Shown here piece after piece: positions 26,988-35,162 of a stretch of 41,742 nucleotides of DNA. The notes under the pieces were generated by a model. That model did no database searches. It was not told where the DNA came from and saw only the letters and a list, made by a program, of their open reading frames with translations. Source of the stretch: Marinospirillum alkaliphilum DSM 21637 (GTDB lineage: Bacteria; Pseudomonadota; Gammaproteobacteria; Pseudomonadales; Halomonadaceae). Position numbers and translations under genes: made by a program. Numbering within the stretch: position 1 is the first letter of the stretch; every line of letters starts with the position of its first letter. The DNA is taken from contig NZ_FPJW01000014.1 in NCBI RefSeq assembly GCF_900119735.1, forward strand, positions 1 through 41,742, given 5' to 3'.

Positions 26988-28917
26988 GCAATGTCTCCTG
27001 GTGACTGTTTTCCGGATGACAGGCCGGAAGGTAAAGCGTGAATACGGCGCCGGTGCAGCTGTTGGCAGAGGCGGGGTCCTGTAAGCGCTGGAACTGCAGG
27101 TGATTACCTGCTTCCAGCCGTCCGCCCAGGTCCTGCACAATGCGACTGGAAATGGATAGCCCCAGACCCAGACCCTGACCGGGCTCCTTGCTGGTAAAGA
27201 AGGGGTCAAAGATTTCTTCCAACTGATGGGGTGGAATGCCGCTGCCGGTATCCCAGACCTGGATTTGTACCCATTCGCGGCCATCCTGCTGCAGGAACTC
27301 GGTGCACAGATGGATTTGACGCAGTGGTGCCTGTTTCATGGCATGCAGAGCATTGGATAAAAGGTTCACCAGTACCTGCTCCAGCCGCACCATGTCAGCC
27401 AGCACAAAAACCTCCTGTGCTGGAAAACGACGGATCACTTCAATGTTTTGTTGCTGGAACTGGTTCCAGTAAAGCTTCAAGGCGTAATCAAACGCAGCCT
27501 GCACCGAAACGGGTACCAGTTGATCACCGCTTTTGCGGGAAAACATTTTCAACTGGGCGCTGATCTCAGCCATCCGCTCCGTCAGCAGCAGGATCTGCTC
27601 AAGATTGGAATCGGCCGTTTCCGGTTGGTTGCGGGTCAGGAAGGTGCGGGCGTTTTCGGCATAACTGCGCAGGGCTGCCAGTGGCTGGTTCAGCTCATGA
27701 TTGATGCTGGCAGATAACTGGCCGAGCACGGCCAGTTTGGCGGTCTGCACCAGTTCTTTCTGGGTTTTTCGTAGCGTGGCTTCGGTGCGTTCATGTTGCT
27801 GGATTTCTTCCAGCAATCGCTGGTTACTGGCCGACAAATCGGCGGTACGGGCAGCAACCCTGGTTTCCAGTTCATCATGCGCCTGCTGCAAAGCCCGGTG
27901 GGCTTCTTCCTTCCATTGCTGGCGTTCCCGCAGGCTGCGGCGGCGCTGAAACAGGTACAGGCCAATCAGGGTGACCAGCACCAGTGCCGAGCCGGACAGC
28001 AGGCTGACAATGATGGCCTGATGACGCACCGGATTCAGCTCTTTCATCATGTGCACCTGCCAACCAGCTTCTGGCATGGGATGGCTGAGCAAGAGGTAGT
28101 CGCGGGCCTGGTTGTTGTTCATGCGAATGGTCAGCGCTTCGGCCTGATCTGCAATCTGATGACGCTCCATCACCGGCAAAGGACGCAGGATGCGCCCGGC
28201 ATAACGCAGTGAGTCACTGATTTCCTGCAGGGTTTCACGTGGCAGTTCGGTGATGGTGGACAGGCGCCATTCCGGGCGGGAACTGATAAAAATGACACCA
28301 TCCGGATCGGTGACCAGCAGCTCACCGGCCGGATCTCGCCAGGGTTGCTCAATGGCATGAATTTCAATTTTCACCACCAGAGCACCCTGGACTTCATCCT
28401 TGAAATAAACCGGCCAGGAGAAGTAATAACCACGAGCACCAGAGGTGGTTCCCAGGCCATAAAAGCGCCCCTGCTGGCCTTGCATGGCCAGTTGGAAATA
28501 AGGGCGAAAGGCAAAGTTCTGACCAATAAAGCTGTCGGCTCGCCACCAGTTGCTGGCGGCAACGGTGAAGCCGTCATGGTTCATCAGATAGATATCTGAG
28601 ACATCAGCAATCACCCGGTAGGTATCCAGCACCAGATTCAGTTGTTGCAACTCATCACTGGTGATTTCGGGTCGCAGAAAATGGCTTAAGTCTTCCTTGG
28701 TGGTCAGCAGCTCTGCCAGATACTCGTGTTTTTCCAGCTTGCCGCTGAGGCTGGTAACGTGCAGCAGCAGTTCGTTGGTGGCTTGATCCTGCAGGCGTTG
28801 CAGTTCAATGTTCCAGGTCTGCTGGGCGCTCTGCCACAGCACCAGGATGGCAACCAGTGTAAAAGCCAGGCTGGGTAGCCAGCGACGCAGCGCGGGGGGT
28901 AGGGTTTGGTCCGGCAT
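26980..28917 (-). CDS. Sensor histidine kinase, DctB-like, with periplasmic double-Cache sensor
   Basis: The 645-residue kinase has a first membrane segment (about 13-32), a periplasmic dCache-type sensor (about 35-298) with the DctB-like phrase NFAFRPYFQLAMQG (134-147), and a second membrane segment (about 302-324). A coiled coil (335-390) leads to the HisKA helix with phospho-acceptor H407 in LSASINHELNQPLAALRSYA and an ATP-binding domain with N, G1 and G2 boxes (LLSNALHAMK, DTGSGIP, GQGLGLGLSIS). DctB homologues sense C4-dicarboxylates. Here no dicarboxylate transporter is nearby; the gene follows lldR by 14 nt and shares its transcript, so a lactate-type carboxylate is a reasonable ligand guess. 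Confidence 0.92.
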   Translation of the reverse strand: MPDQTLPPALRRWLPSLAFTLVAILVLWQSAQQTWNIELQRLQDQATNELLLHVTSLSGKLEKHEYLAELLTTKEDLSHFLRPEITSDELQQLNLVLDTYRVIADVSDIYLMNHDGFTVAASNWWRADSFIGQNFAFRPYFQLAMQGQQGRFYGLGTTSGARGYYFSWPVYFKDEVQGALVVKIEIHAIEQPWRDPAGELLVTDPDGVIFISSRPEWRLSTITELPRETLQEISDSLRYAGRILRPLPVMERHQIADQAEALTIRMNNNQARDYLLLSHPMPEAGWQVHMMKELNPVRHQAIIVSLLSGSALVLVTLIGLYLFQRRRSLRERQQWKEEAHRALQQAHDELETRVAARTADLSASNQRLLEEIQQHERTEATLRKTQKELVQTAKLAVLGQLSASINHELNQPLAALRSYAENARTFLTRNQPETADSNLEQILLLTERMAEISAQLKMFSRKSGDQLVPVSVQAAFDYALKLYWNQFQQQNIEVIRRFPAQEVFVLADMVRLEQVLVNLLSNALHAMKQAPLRQIHLCTEFLQQDGREWVQIQVWDTGSGIPPHQLEEIFDPFFTSKEPGQGLGLGLSISSRIVQDLGGRLEAGNHLQFQRLQDPASANSCTGAVFTLYLPACHPENSHQETLHG

Positions 28918-28931
28918 CTGATGGTCCGTGT

Positions 28932-29693
28932 TCAGATTGCAGTTTGAACGCGGCGCAACGCTCGTTGCACGCGGGTTTCCTGTTTGGATAGCTCCAGCAG
29001 GCCATCTTCAACATACACCAGATGTTCGTGGGAACGGGCCTGAGCGCGTTCCGGATCCCCTTCCAGAATCGCATCCAGCAGTTCCTTGTGCTGTTGATAG
29101 AGAATGGGGCGGGAGTCCTTGCGTTCAAACAGGCTGGACAGGTTATCCACAATGCTTTTTTCCAGCAGATTAAACAGGCCGCGCATGGTGTGCAGCAGCA
29201 CCACGTTGTGAGCGGCTTCAGCAATCGCCAGATGGAAAGCGGCATCCGCTTCGGCTTCCAGCACCGGGTCCATGGCATCGTAGGTGGCAGTCAGTTCTTC
29301 AAAACGCTTCTGCAGCAGTTGTTTATCAGCCGGAGTGGAACGCAGTGCGGCGTAATAGGCGGACAGGCCCTCCAGGGCATGGCGGAATTCCAGCAGGTCA
29401 TAATGAAACTCGGCATGACCACCCAGCAGCTGCATCAGGGGATCGCTGAAAGAAGAGCCAACCTGTTCGCTGACATAGGTGCCCCCCCCTTGTTTGCTGA
29501 CCAGCAGGCCGCGTGCAGCCAGTTTCTGGATTGCCTCGCGCAGGGAAGGACGGGAGACGCCAAAACGACTGGCCAGCTCACGCTCCGGAGGCAGTTTCTG
29601 GCCAGGTTTAAAGCTGCCTTCCAGGATCATGCTTTCCAGTTGCTGCATGATCACATCGGAAATGCGCCGGGGTTCCACGCGGGTGTAACTCAT
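28932..29693 (-). CDS. lldR: GntR/FCD-family lactate regulator LldR
   Basis: The 253-residue repressor has an N-terminal winged helix (ISDVIMQQLESMILEGSFKPGQKLPPERELASRFGVSRPSLREAIQKLAARGLL, the classic GntR pattern). A C-terminal all-helical FCD domain follows, with likely metal/ligand residues in the FHLAIAEAAHNVVLLHTM segment. Members of this subgroup (LldR, PdhR) bind AATTGGT-N3-ACCAATT and let go when lactate or pyruvate binds. ATG 29693 (MSYTRVEPRR) is chosen; AAGGAT lies 8 nt upstream. The gene is divergent from lldEFG and its own promoter carries an operator, so autorepression is expected. It heads an operon with the two-component genes. Confidence 0.94.
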   Translation of the reverse strand: MSYTRVEPRRISDVIMQQLESMILEGSFKPGQKLPPERELASRFGVSRPSLREAIQKLAARGLLVSKQGGGTYVSEQVGSSFSDPLMQLLGGHAEFHYDLLEFRHALEGLSAYYAALRSTPADKQLLQKRFEELTATYDAMDPVLEAEADAAFHLAIAEAAHNVVLLHTMRGLFNLLEKSIVDNLSSLFERKDSRPILYQQHKELLDAILEGDPERAQARSHEHLVYVEDGLLELSKQETRVQRALRRVQTAI

Positions 29694-29730
29694 GATTGAC
29701 GGATCCTTGCCCTGATTCACGTTAAAAACA

Positions 29731-29759
29731 ATCATATTGAAATTGGTCTTACCAGTAAA
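29731..29759 (-). promoter_or_regulatory. lldR promoter
   Basis: On the minus strand TTTACT (29754-29759) and TATGAT (29731-29736) are separated by exactly 17 nt. The LldR-type operator sits in the spacer, which fits repression by occlusion. The start of lldR lies 38 nt beyond the -10. Confidence 0.7.
29741..29757. promoter_or_regulatory. LldR-type operator O1 (imperfect)
   Basis: AATTGGTCTTACCAGTA matches the palindromic LldR/PdhR consensus AATTGGT-N3-ACCAATT in its central TTGGTCTTACCA, with the right arm decayed. It lies between the -35 and -10 of the lldR promoter. Confidence 0.78.
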
Positions 29760-29909
29760 GGCTTGTGATTGCCGGGTCTGGAGCGCTTTGCTTCTGTCTG
29801 CTAAAAAATGCTTTATTTAACAGTATTTAGCGACCTGTTTGCTGAATATTGCGGTGCAAAAGCCGGTTTTTCGAATTTAGACAAAAGTCTAAAAGCGATG
29901 AATCCCTGT

Positions 29910-29938
29910 TTGACACTCCGGGGATCACTACCTAGCAT
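29910..29938 (+). promoter_or_regulatory. lldEFG promoter
   Basis: A perfect -35 TTGACA (29910-29915) is followed after 17 nt by TAGCAT (29933-29938, four of six consensus bases). The predicted start near 29945 leaves a leader of about 125 nt before lldE, with the operator O2 just downstream of the start. Confidence 0.75.
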
Positions 29939-29957
29939 TAGCAAACTTTCATCTGTC

Positions 29958-29974
29958 AATTGGTATTACCAATT
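29958..29974. promoter_or_regulatory. LldR-type operator O2 (perfect palindrome)
   Basis: AATTGGTATTACCAATT is a perfect 17-bp palindrome centred at 29966 and matches the known LldR/PdhR site at every defined position. It lies about +13 to +29 relative to the predicted lldE start. Its centre is 217 bp from the centre of O1, a distance that allows DNA looping between the divergent promoters. The rest of the 378-bp gap (29694-30071) shows no gene. Confidence 0.88.
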
Positions 29975-30071
29975 TTGGCGATCAGCCAAGCCGAACCGGC
30001 TAACCAGGGTTTTGACAGTCGACCTTAAATCAGTGGTGAGTGTGCCAGCAACGGGTGGACAGAAGGTATTG

Positions 30072-30854
30072 ATGATGAGTGATGCGCTCAAGGTTTACCC
30101 GGCCAAGCCGGAAAAGGTTTACTTCTATGCCACCTGTCTGGTGGATCTGTTTTTCCCGGATGCCGGGCTGGCGGGTGTGCAGCTGCTGGAGCGCGAAGGC
30201 ATTGAAGTGATTTTCCCGCAGAACCAGACCTGCTGTGGTCAGCCTGCTTATTCTTCCGGCTACAACGATCAGGCGCGGGAAGTGATCCTGCCACAGCTGG
30301 AACTCTTCCCCGAAGATTACCCGATTGTGGTGCCATCCGGTTCCTGTGGCGGCATGATGCGTAAACACTACCCCGAACTTTTTGCCGGTACTCCCCAGCA
30401 GGCGCGTGCAGAAGCCATTGCGGCGCGTACCTGGGAGTTGACCGATTTCCTGTTGCAGGTGTGTCAGATCAAGCTGGAGGATCAGGGACAACCTGTGAAA
30501 GTTGCCATGCACACCTCCTGTTCTGCCCGTCGCGAAATGGGTGTGGCAGAAGTTGGCCCGAAACTCTTGGGACAACTGGCTCAGGTGGAATTGGTGGAGC
30601 AGGCGCGTCCGGCGGAATGCTGTGGTTTTGGTGGCACCTTTGCCGTGCGTCATCCCGAGATTTCCGCTGCCATGGTGCAGGACAAGGCGCAGGCCTTGCT
30701 GGATGCCGGTGCTGAACAGTTTGTCACCACCGACTGCGGCTGCATGATGAACATTGCCGGTTATGCCGAAAAACAGGGCCTGCCGTTAAAAGGTCAGCAC
30801 ATCGTCAGCTTCCTGTGGGACAGATTGCAGGCAAAAGATGGAGGTGCTGCATGA
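30072..30854 (+). CDS. lldE: L-lactate utilisation protein LldE (LutA)
   Basis: LldE is one subunit of the LldEFG (LutABC) complex, which oxidises L-lactate to pyruvate at the membrane without an FMN-type enzyme. The protein of about 260 residues has two CCG domains, typical Fe-S or heterodisulphide-reductase-like modules. Signatures are YATCLVDLFFPDAG...NQTCCGQPAYSSG and MHTSCSARREMG...AECCGFGGTFAV, plus a late TDCGCMMNI. I start it at ATG 30072 (an ATG at 30075 is equally possible; AGAAGG lies just upstream). The open frame back to 29808 is leader that contains the operator. It overlaps lldF by 4 nt (ATGA). Confidence 0.96.
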   Translation: MMSDALKVYPAKPEKVYFYATCLVDLFFPDAGLAGVQLLEREGIEVIFPQNQTCCGQPAYSSGYNDQAREVILPQLELFPEDYPIVVPSGSCGGMMRKHYPELFAGTPQQARAEAIAARTWELTDFLLQVCQIKLEDQGQPVKVAMHTSCSARREMGVAEVGPKLLGQLAQVELVEQARPAECCGFGGTFAVRHPEISAAMVQDKAQALLDAGAEQFVTTDCGCMMNIAGYAEKQGLPLKGQHIVSFLWDRLQAKDGGAA

Positions 30855-32305
30855 GTGCCCAGCCGATTCAGGTGCGTGAATTTCATCCACGTGTGCAGGC
30901 CGCATTAAACAACCCGCAGATTCGCAGCAACTTCCGCCGGGCGATGGATGGTCTGATGACCAAGCGCACGGCGGCTTTTGCTGGCTGGGATCTGGAAACC
31001 CTGCGCGAATTGGGTGCTGCGGTGCGTCTGCGTGCCCTGTCTCGTCTGCCGGAACTGCTGGAGCAGCTGGAAGCCAATCTGGTGCAGCAAGGGGTTCAGG
31101 TGCACTGGGCGGAAACCGGTGAACAGGCCTGTGAAATTATTCGTGATATCTGCCAGGCACGCGGTGCCAAAAGTGTCATCAAGGGCAAGTCGATGGTGAC
31201 CGAGGAAATGGAGCTGAACCATTACCTCGAAGCCGCCGGCATTGAAGCGCTGGAATCGGATCTGGGTGAATACATTGTCCAACTGGCAGAGGAAACCCCG
31301 TCTCACATCATCATGCCGGCGATTCACAAGAACACCGATGAAATCTCTGAGTTGATGCATGAAAAAACCGGCACTCGGCGTTCACACGATGTGGACTACC
31401 TGACCGCCAGTGCCCGCCAGCAGCTGCGTGAAAAGTTCATGCGTGCCGATGTGGGCATTTCCGGTGTCAACTTTGCCGTGGCGGAAACCGGCACCCTGTG
31501 CCTGGTGGAAAACGAAGGCAATGGTCGCCTGACCACCACTGCGCCACCCTGCCACATTGCCGTGACCGGCATCGAAAAGGTGGTAGAAAAGCTTGAAGAC
31601 GTGACCCCGCTGCTGGCGCTGCTGACCCGTTCGGCCACTGGCCAGCACATCACCACCTACTTCAACATGATTTCTTCGCCGCGCAAGGCTGCTGAAAAGG
31701 ATGGCCCGGAAGCCGTGCACCTGGTGCTGGTGGATTCCGGTCGCTCGAACATTTATCAGGATCAGGAGTTGCTCGACACCCTGCGTTGCATTCGCTGTGG
31801 TGCCTGCATGAACCATTGCCCGGTTTATACCCGCGTGGGCGGCCATGCGTATGGCACCACCTATCCAGGACCAATCGGCAAAATCCTGATGCCTCACCTG
31901 CTGGGGCTGGAAGATACCCGCGACCTGCCTTCAGCCTCCACCCTCTGTGGTGCCTGTGGTGAAGTCTGCCCGGTGAAAATTCCGATTCCGAAACTCTTGC
32001 AGCGTTTACGCAAGGAAGCAGTGGATGGTGACAGCCTGCAACCTTCCCGCGTGGCCGGACATGGCATCAAACGCCGCTGGCTGGAAAGCCTGGTCTGGAG
32101 TGGCTGGACGCGCATGCATGCCAGTCCTGGGCTGTATCGTTTTGCCGGTCGCATGATGGGTCGTCTGCGTGGATTGATGCCGAGCAAGCTCGGTGCCTGG
32201 ACTCGTTATCGGTCAGCCCCGAAGCCTGCCGCCAAAACCCTGCACCAACTGATGCAGGAGCGCAGCGTTAAAAGTCAGGCGGTTAAACAGGAGTCAAAAG
32301 GATGA
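30851..32305 (+). CDS. lldF: L-lactate utilisation iron-sulfur protein LldF (LutB)
   Basis: The 484-residue central subunit of LldEFG has an N-terminal LUD domain (AETGTLCLVENEGNGRLTTTAPPCHIAVTGIEKVVE) and a ferredoxin-type region with two 4Fe-4S motifs, CIRCGACMNHCPVYTRVGG and CGACGEVCPVKIPIP. These carry electrons towards the quinone pool. The ATG at 30851 follows GAGGTG (30841-30846) and overlaps the lldE stop; the end overlaps lldG by 4 nt. The three genes are therefore translationally coupled in a fixed order. Confidence 0.97.
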   Translation: MSAQPIQVREFHPRVQAALNNPQIRSNFRRAMDGLMTKRTAAFAGWDLETLRELGAAVRLRALSRLPELLEQLEANLVQQGVQVHWAETGEQACEIIRDICQARGAKSVIKGKSMVTEEMELNHYLEAAGIEALESDLGEYIVQLAEETPSHIIMPAIHKNTDEISELMHEKTGTRRSHDVDYLTASARQQLREKFMRADVGISGVNFAVAETGTLCLVENEGNGRLTTTAPPCHIAVTGIEKVVEKLEDVTPLLALLTRSATGQHITTYFNMISSPRKAAEKDGPEAVHLVLVDSGRSNIYQDQELLDTLRCIRCGACMNHCPVYTRVGGHAYGTTYPGPIGKILMPHLLGLEDTRDLPSASTLCGACGEVCPVKIPIPKLLQRLRKEAVDGDSLQPSRVAGHGIKRRWLESLVWSGWTRMHASPGLYRFAGRMMGRLRGLMPSKLGAWTRYRSAPKPAAKTLHQLMQERSVKSQAVKQESKG

Positions 32306-32961
32306 ACCAGGCCAGACAGAACATTCTCAAGCGTTTGCGTGACGGTCGGCAGCAAGGGTTTGCCGTACCGACCAGTGATTTTGCCGTGGTGCGTGAGCGC
32401 AACTGGACGGCGGCTGAAAAACTCGACCTGTTCCAGCAGAAGATTGAATCCGTCCACGGTGAAGTGCACCGGGTGGCTGCAGAACGCTGGATTCAGGAAC
32501 TGATCCGCCTGCTGGCAGAAAAAAAGCTTGGCAACCTGCTGGTCAGTGACATCAAGGCACACGGGCTGGAGCTGAGGGAGCAGTGGCATGAAAGCCTGCC
32601 GCCGCTGCTGGCTTATGACCGCAAGATTGAAAGTTGGAAAGAGCAGCTGTTCACCCAGGTGGATGCTGCCGTCACCGGTTGTCGGGGTGCCATTGCCGAA
32701 ACCGGATCACTGATCCTGTGGCCGGATGAAGACGAACCCCGCCTGATGAGCCTGGTGCCACCGGTGCACTTTGTATTGCTGCAGGCCGATCAGATCTACA
32801 GCACCTTCATTGAAGCCATGGCTGAACAGGGCTGGGCCACCCAGGGCATGCCCACCAATGCGCTGCTGATCTCCGGCCCGTCCAAAACGGCGGACATCGA
32901 GCAGACCCTGGCTTATGGCGTGCACGGCCCGAAAGAACTGGTGGTGCTGGTGCTGGAATGA
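32302..32961 (+). CDS. lldG: L-lactate utilisation protein LldG (LutC)
   Basis: The 219-residue LUD-domain protein is the third member of the LldEFG complex. The family core GCRGAIAETGSLILWPDEDEPRLMSLVPPVHFVLLQADQI and the ending ISGPSKTADIEQTLAYGVHGPKELVVLVL are intact. Its start is inside the lldF stop (ATGA, with AAAAGG upstream). No terminator follows within 80 nt; the next gene (the permease) is 351 nt away behind repeats and a structured leader. Confidence 0.96.
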   Translation: MNQARQNILKRLRDGRQQGFAVPTSDFAVVRERNWTAAEKLDLFQQKIESVHGEVHRVAAERWIQELIRLLAEKKLGNLLVSDIKAHGLELREQWHESLPPLLAYDRKIESWKEQLFTQVDAAVTGCRGAIAETGSLILWPDEDEPRLMSLVPPVHFVLLQADQIYSTFIEAMAEQGWATQGMPTNALLISGPSKTADIEQTLAYGVHGPKELVVLVLE

Positions 32962-32963
32962 TG

Positions 32964-33054
32964 ACCGCTCAGGGTGGCATTACCTCCGGACGCGAAAACT
33001 CAGCTTGCCGAGTGTGATGGAGAACCGTTCAGGGTGGCATCACCTCCGGACGCG
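32964..33054 (+). repeat. 31-nt direct repeat, two copies, 60-nt period
   Basis: ACCG(C/T)TCAGGGTGGCAT(T/C)ACCTCCGGACGCG occurs at 32964-32994 and 33024-33054 with two differences and a period of exactly 60 nt. The second copy runs into the palindromic element at 33045-33106. The repeat starts just after the lldG stop codon. It may be a decayed extra copy of the neighbouring repeat's flank. Confidence 0.8.
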
Positions 33055-33106
33055 TGAATACATCCATGTAAGCTCTGGCTGCAACATCCTGTTGCAGACA
33101 GCCGGA
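33045..33106 (-). repeat. Cruciform-type repeat element, copy 1
   Basis: TCCGG (33045-33049) closes with CCGGA (33102-33106). Inside are two hairpins, TACAT-CC-ATGTA (33059-33070) and CTGCAACA-TCC-TGTTGCAG (33079-33097). Its reverse complement aligns nearly end to end with copy 2 downstream of the permease gene. Together with the direct repeat it occupies the upstream half of the lldG-permease gap. Confidence 0.82.
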
Positions 33107-33223
33107 TCTGATGCCAACCCTGTCCGGTCAGTTGGCCATGTGCAGTGTTGGATGGTATCGAAGAAGATTCTTTCTGTCTGAAATCAGGCGGAAGATAAAA
33201 GAGGGCAAAAGCCCCGAAAAAGA

Positions 33224-33265
33224 AGCCCCTGCCGGCGGAGTTTAGCGGCTCGCCAAACAGGGGTT
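33224..33265 (+). promoter_or_regulatory. Nested stem-loop in the permease leader
   Basis: AGCCCCTG (33224-33231) pairs with CAGGGGTT (33258-33265), and inside it GGCG (33234-33237) pairs with CGCC (33251-33254). The structure ends 47 nt before the permease ATG. A small GGGC-AAAA-GCCC hairpin precedes it at 33203-33214. It could stabilise the processed 5' end or attenuate transcription; there is no T-tract. Confidence 0.5.
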
Positions 33266-33312
33266 GCTGTCAATAACGACAACAAGAGCTATTAAGCGAA
33301 AGGAAATATAAC

Positions 33313-35007
33313 ATGTCTGAAACACTCCTGTCCCTGTTGGCCTTTGTGCCACTGGTGCTGGCCGGTGTGCTGCTGGTGGGCCTGAACTGGCCTGCCCGGC
33401 TGGCCATGCCGGTGGTCTTTCTGGTGACCGCGCTGATCGGCCTGTTTGCCTGGGAAATGTCCTTCACCCGTGTGGTGGCATCCAGTCTGCAAGGTCTGAT
33501 TCTGACCGGCGGCATCCTGTGGATCATTTTTGGCGCCATTCTGCTGCTCAACACCCTGAAGCACTCCGGTGCCATCACCGCCATTCGTGGTGGATTTTCC
33601 AACATCTCGCCGGACCGTCGGGTTCAGGCCGTGATTGTGGCCTGGTTGTTCGGCTGCTTCATTGAAGGTGCCTCCGGTTTTGGCACGCCTGCAGCCGTGG
33701 CTGCGCCGCTGCTGGTGGCGCTGGGCTTCCCGGCACTGGGTGCAGTGATGATCGGCATGATGATTCAGTCCACGCCGGTTTCTTTCGGTGCCGTGGGTAC
33801 ACCGATTGTGGTGGGTGTCACCGCCGGTCTGGATCGTACCGGCATCAGTGAACAACTGGTTGCCAATGGCTCCAGCTGGGATGTCTTTTATCAGTTGATC
33901 ACCTCTCAGGTGGCCATCACTCACGCCATTGTGGGTGTACTGATGCCGCTGTTCATGTGTGCCATGCTGACCCGCTTTTTCGGCAAGAACAAATCCTGGG
34001 CCGAAGGTCTGGCCATTGCTCCCTTTGCCATTTTTGCCGGTCTGGCCTTTGTATTGCCCTACGCGGCGGCCGGTGTGTTCCTGGGTCCGGAATTCCCGTC
34101 CATGATTGGTGCGCTGGTGGGTCTGGCGATTGTGGTTCCTGCTGCCAAGGCTGGTTTCCTGCTGCCGAAAGAAAAGTGGGATTTTGCTGACCCGAAAGAC
34201 TGGCCAAGCGAGTGGATGGGCAACATCGAAATCAAACTCGACAGTCTGGCTGGCAAGGTGCCAATGAAAGGTGCACTGGCCTGGTTGCCCTACCTGCTGC
34301 TGGCAGTGCTGCTGGTAGTGTCTCGTGTGGTACCGGAAGTGAAGTCCTTCTTCACCAGCTTCCTGAGCTTTGGCTGGAGCAACATTCTGGGTGAAGCCGG
34401 TGTATCCGGCAGCATTCAGCCGCTCTACCTGCCGGGTGGCATCATGGTGATGGTGGTGATCCTGACCTACTTCCTGCATCGCATGAAGTTCAATGAAATG
34501 AAAGCTGCGCTGAGTGAGTCTTCACGTACCTTGATCGGTGCCGGTTTTGTACTGGTGTTCACCATCCCGATGGTGCGTATTCTGATCAACTCCGGTGTCA
34601 ATGCTGCGGATCTGCCGTCCATGCCGATTGCCATGGCACAACTGGTGGCTGACTCGGTGGGTGGCATTTATCCCTTCTTTGCACCTGCAGTGGGTGGTCT
34701 GGGAGCCTTTATTGCCGGTTCCAACACCGTATCCAACCTGATGCTGGCGCAGTTCCAGTTCAGTGTGGGTGAGCTGCTGGGCATTTCCGGTGCACTGCTG
34801 GTGGCCATGCAGGCGGTGGGTGCCGCAGCCGGTAACATGATTGCCATTCACAACGTGGTGGCGGCTTCTGCCACAGTGGGCCTGCTGGGTCATGAAGGTC
34901 GCACCCTGCGCATGACAGTGATCCCGACCATTTATTACCTGGTCTTTGCCGGTGTGCTGGCGATGATTGCCGTGTATGGACTGGGCGTGACAGACGGCTT
35001 GATGTAG
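33313..35007 (+). CDS. lldP: L-lactate permease (LctP/LldP family)
   Basis: The 564-residue inner-membrane transporter imports lactate (and often glycolate) with protons. It is hydrophobic throughout with about 12-14 segments and shows the family motifs [28 protein letters not shown] near residue 115 and [22 protein letters not shown] near 465, then [24 protein letters not shown] lies 8 nt before the ATG. It sits between lldEFG and the D-lactate dehydrogenase gene, so it feeds both enzymes. It is preceded by a structured leader and followed by a terminator-like stem, and may have its own promoter; I found no sigma-54 -24/-12 site there. Confidence 0.97.
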   Translation: MSETLLSLLAFVPLVLAGVLLVGLNWPARLAMPVVFLVTALIGLFAWEMSFTRVVASSLQGLILTGGILWIIFGAILLLNTLKHSGAITAIRGGFSNISPDRRVQAVIVAWLFGCFIEGASGFGTPAAVAAPLLVALGFPALGAVMIGMMIQSTPVSFGAVGTPIVVGVTAGLDRTGISEQLVANGSSWDVFYQLITSQVAITHAIVGVLMPLFMCAMLTRFFGKNKSWAEGLAIAPFAIFAGLAFVLPYAAAGVFLGPEFPSMIGALVGLAIVVPAAKAGFLLPKEKWDFADPKDWPSEWMGNIEIKLDSLAGKVPMKGALAWLPYLLLAVLLVVSRVVPEVKSFFTSFLSFGWSNILGEAGVSGSIQPLYLPGGIMVMVVILTYFLHRMKFNEMKAALSESSRTLIGAGFVLVFTIPMVRILINSGVNAADLPSMPIAMAQLVADSVGGIYPFFAPAVGGLGAFIAGSNTVSNLMLAQFQFSVGELLGISGALLVAMQAVGAAAGNMIAIHNVVAASATVGLLGHEGRTLRMTVIPTIYYLVFAGVLAMIAVYGLGVTDGLM

Positions 35008-35038
35008 GTGGTCTTTAGCAAGCTGTAATAACAAGTAC

Positions 35039-35082
35039 GAGGTAAAGCAGGGTCGCTTTGCGGCCACTGCTTACCTCTCTTG
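35039..35082 (+). terminator. Probable terminator after the lactate permease gene
   Basis: GAGGTAA-A-GCAG (35039-35050) pairs with CTGC-TTACCTC (35067-35077), 11 bp with one bulged A, around a 16-nt loop, and is followed by the T-rich TCTTGCTTTCG. It lies 32 nt after the stop codon. Confidence 0.65.
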
Positions 35083-35162
35083 CTTTCGTCCAGGCTTGTC
35101 GTGACCTGCACCAGGTGAGCGTCAATAAATGAGATCGTTACGATAAGGTGGAGTTGGGGTAA

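Noticed and set aside
26988-27284. N-terminal extension of the DctD-like regulator by 99 codons
   Set aside because: It lies within the kinase gene, is low in protein character and would precede a complete receiver domain; ATG 26987 has a good ribosome-binding site.
29808-30071. N-terminal extension of LldE by 88 codons
   Set aside because: It spans the promoter and the LldR operator and does not resemble the family; the ATG at 30072 begins the conserved protein.
33107-33312. Possible sigma-54 promoter in front of the lactate permease gene, as target of the DctD-like regulator
   Set aside because: I looked for GG-N10-GC with the usual flanks, including around GGGGTTGCT near 33261; the spacing is wrong at every candidate.
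33292-34479. Long open frame (395 codons, His/Gln/Gly-rich) antisense to the lactate permease gene
   Set aside because: Its composition is what the reverse strand of a GC-rich membrane-protein gene gives; there is no domain and no ribosome-binding site, while the permease on the other strand is unmistakable.
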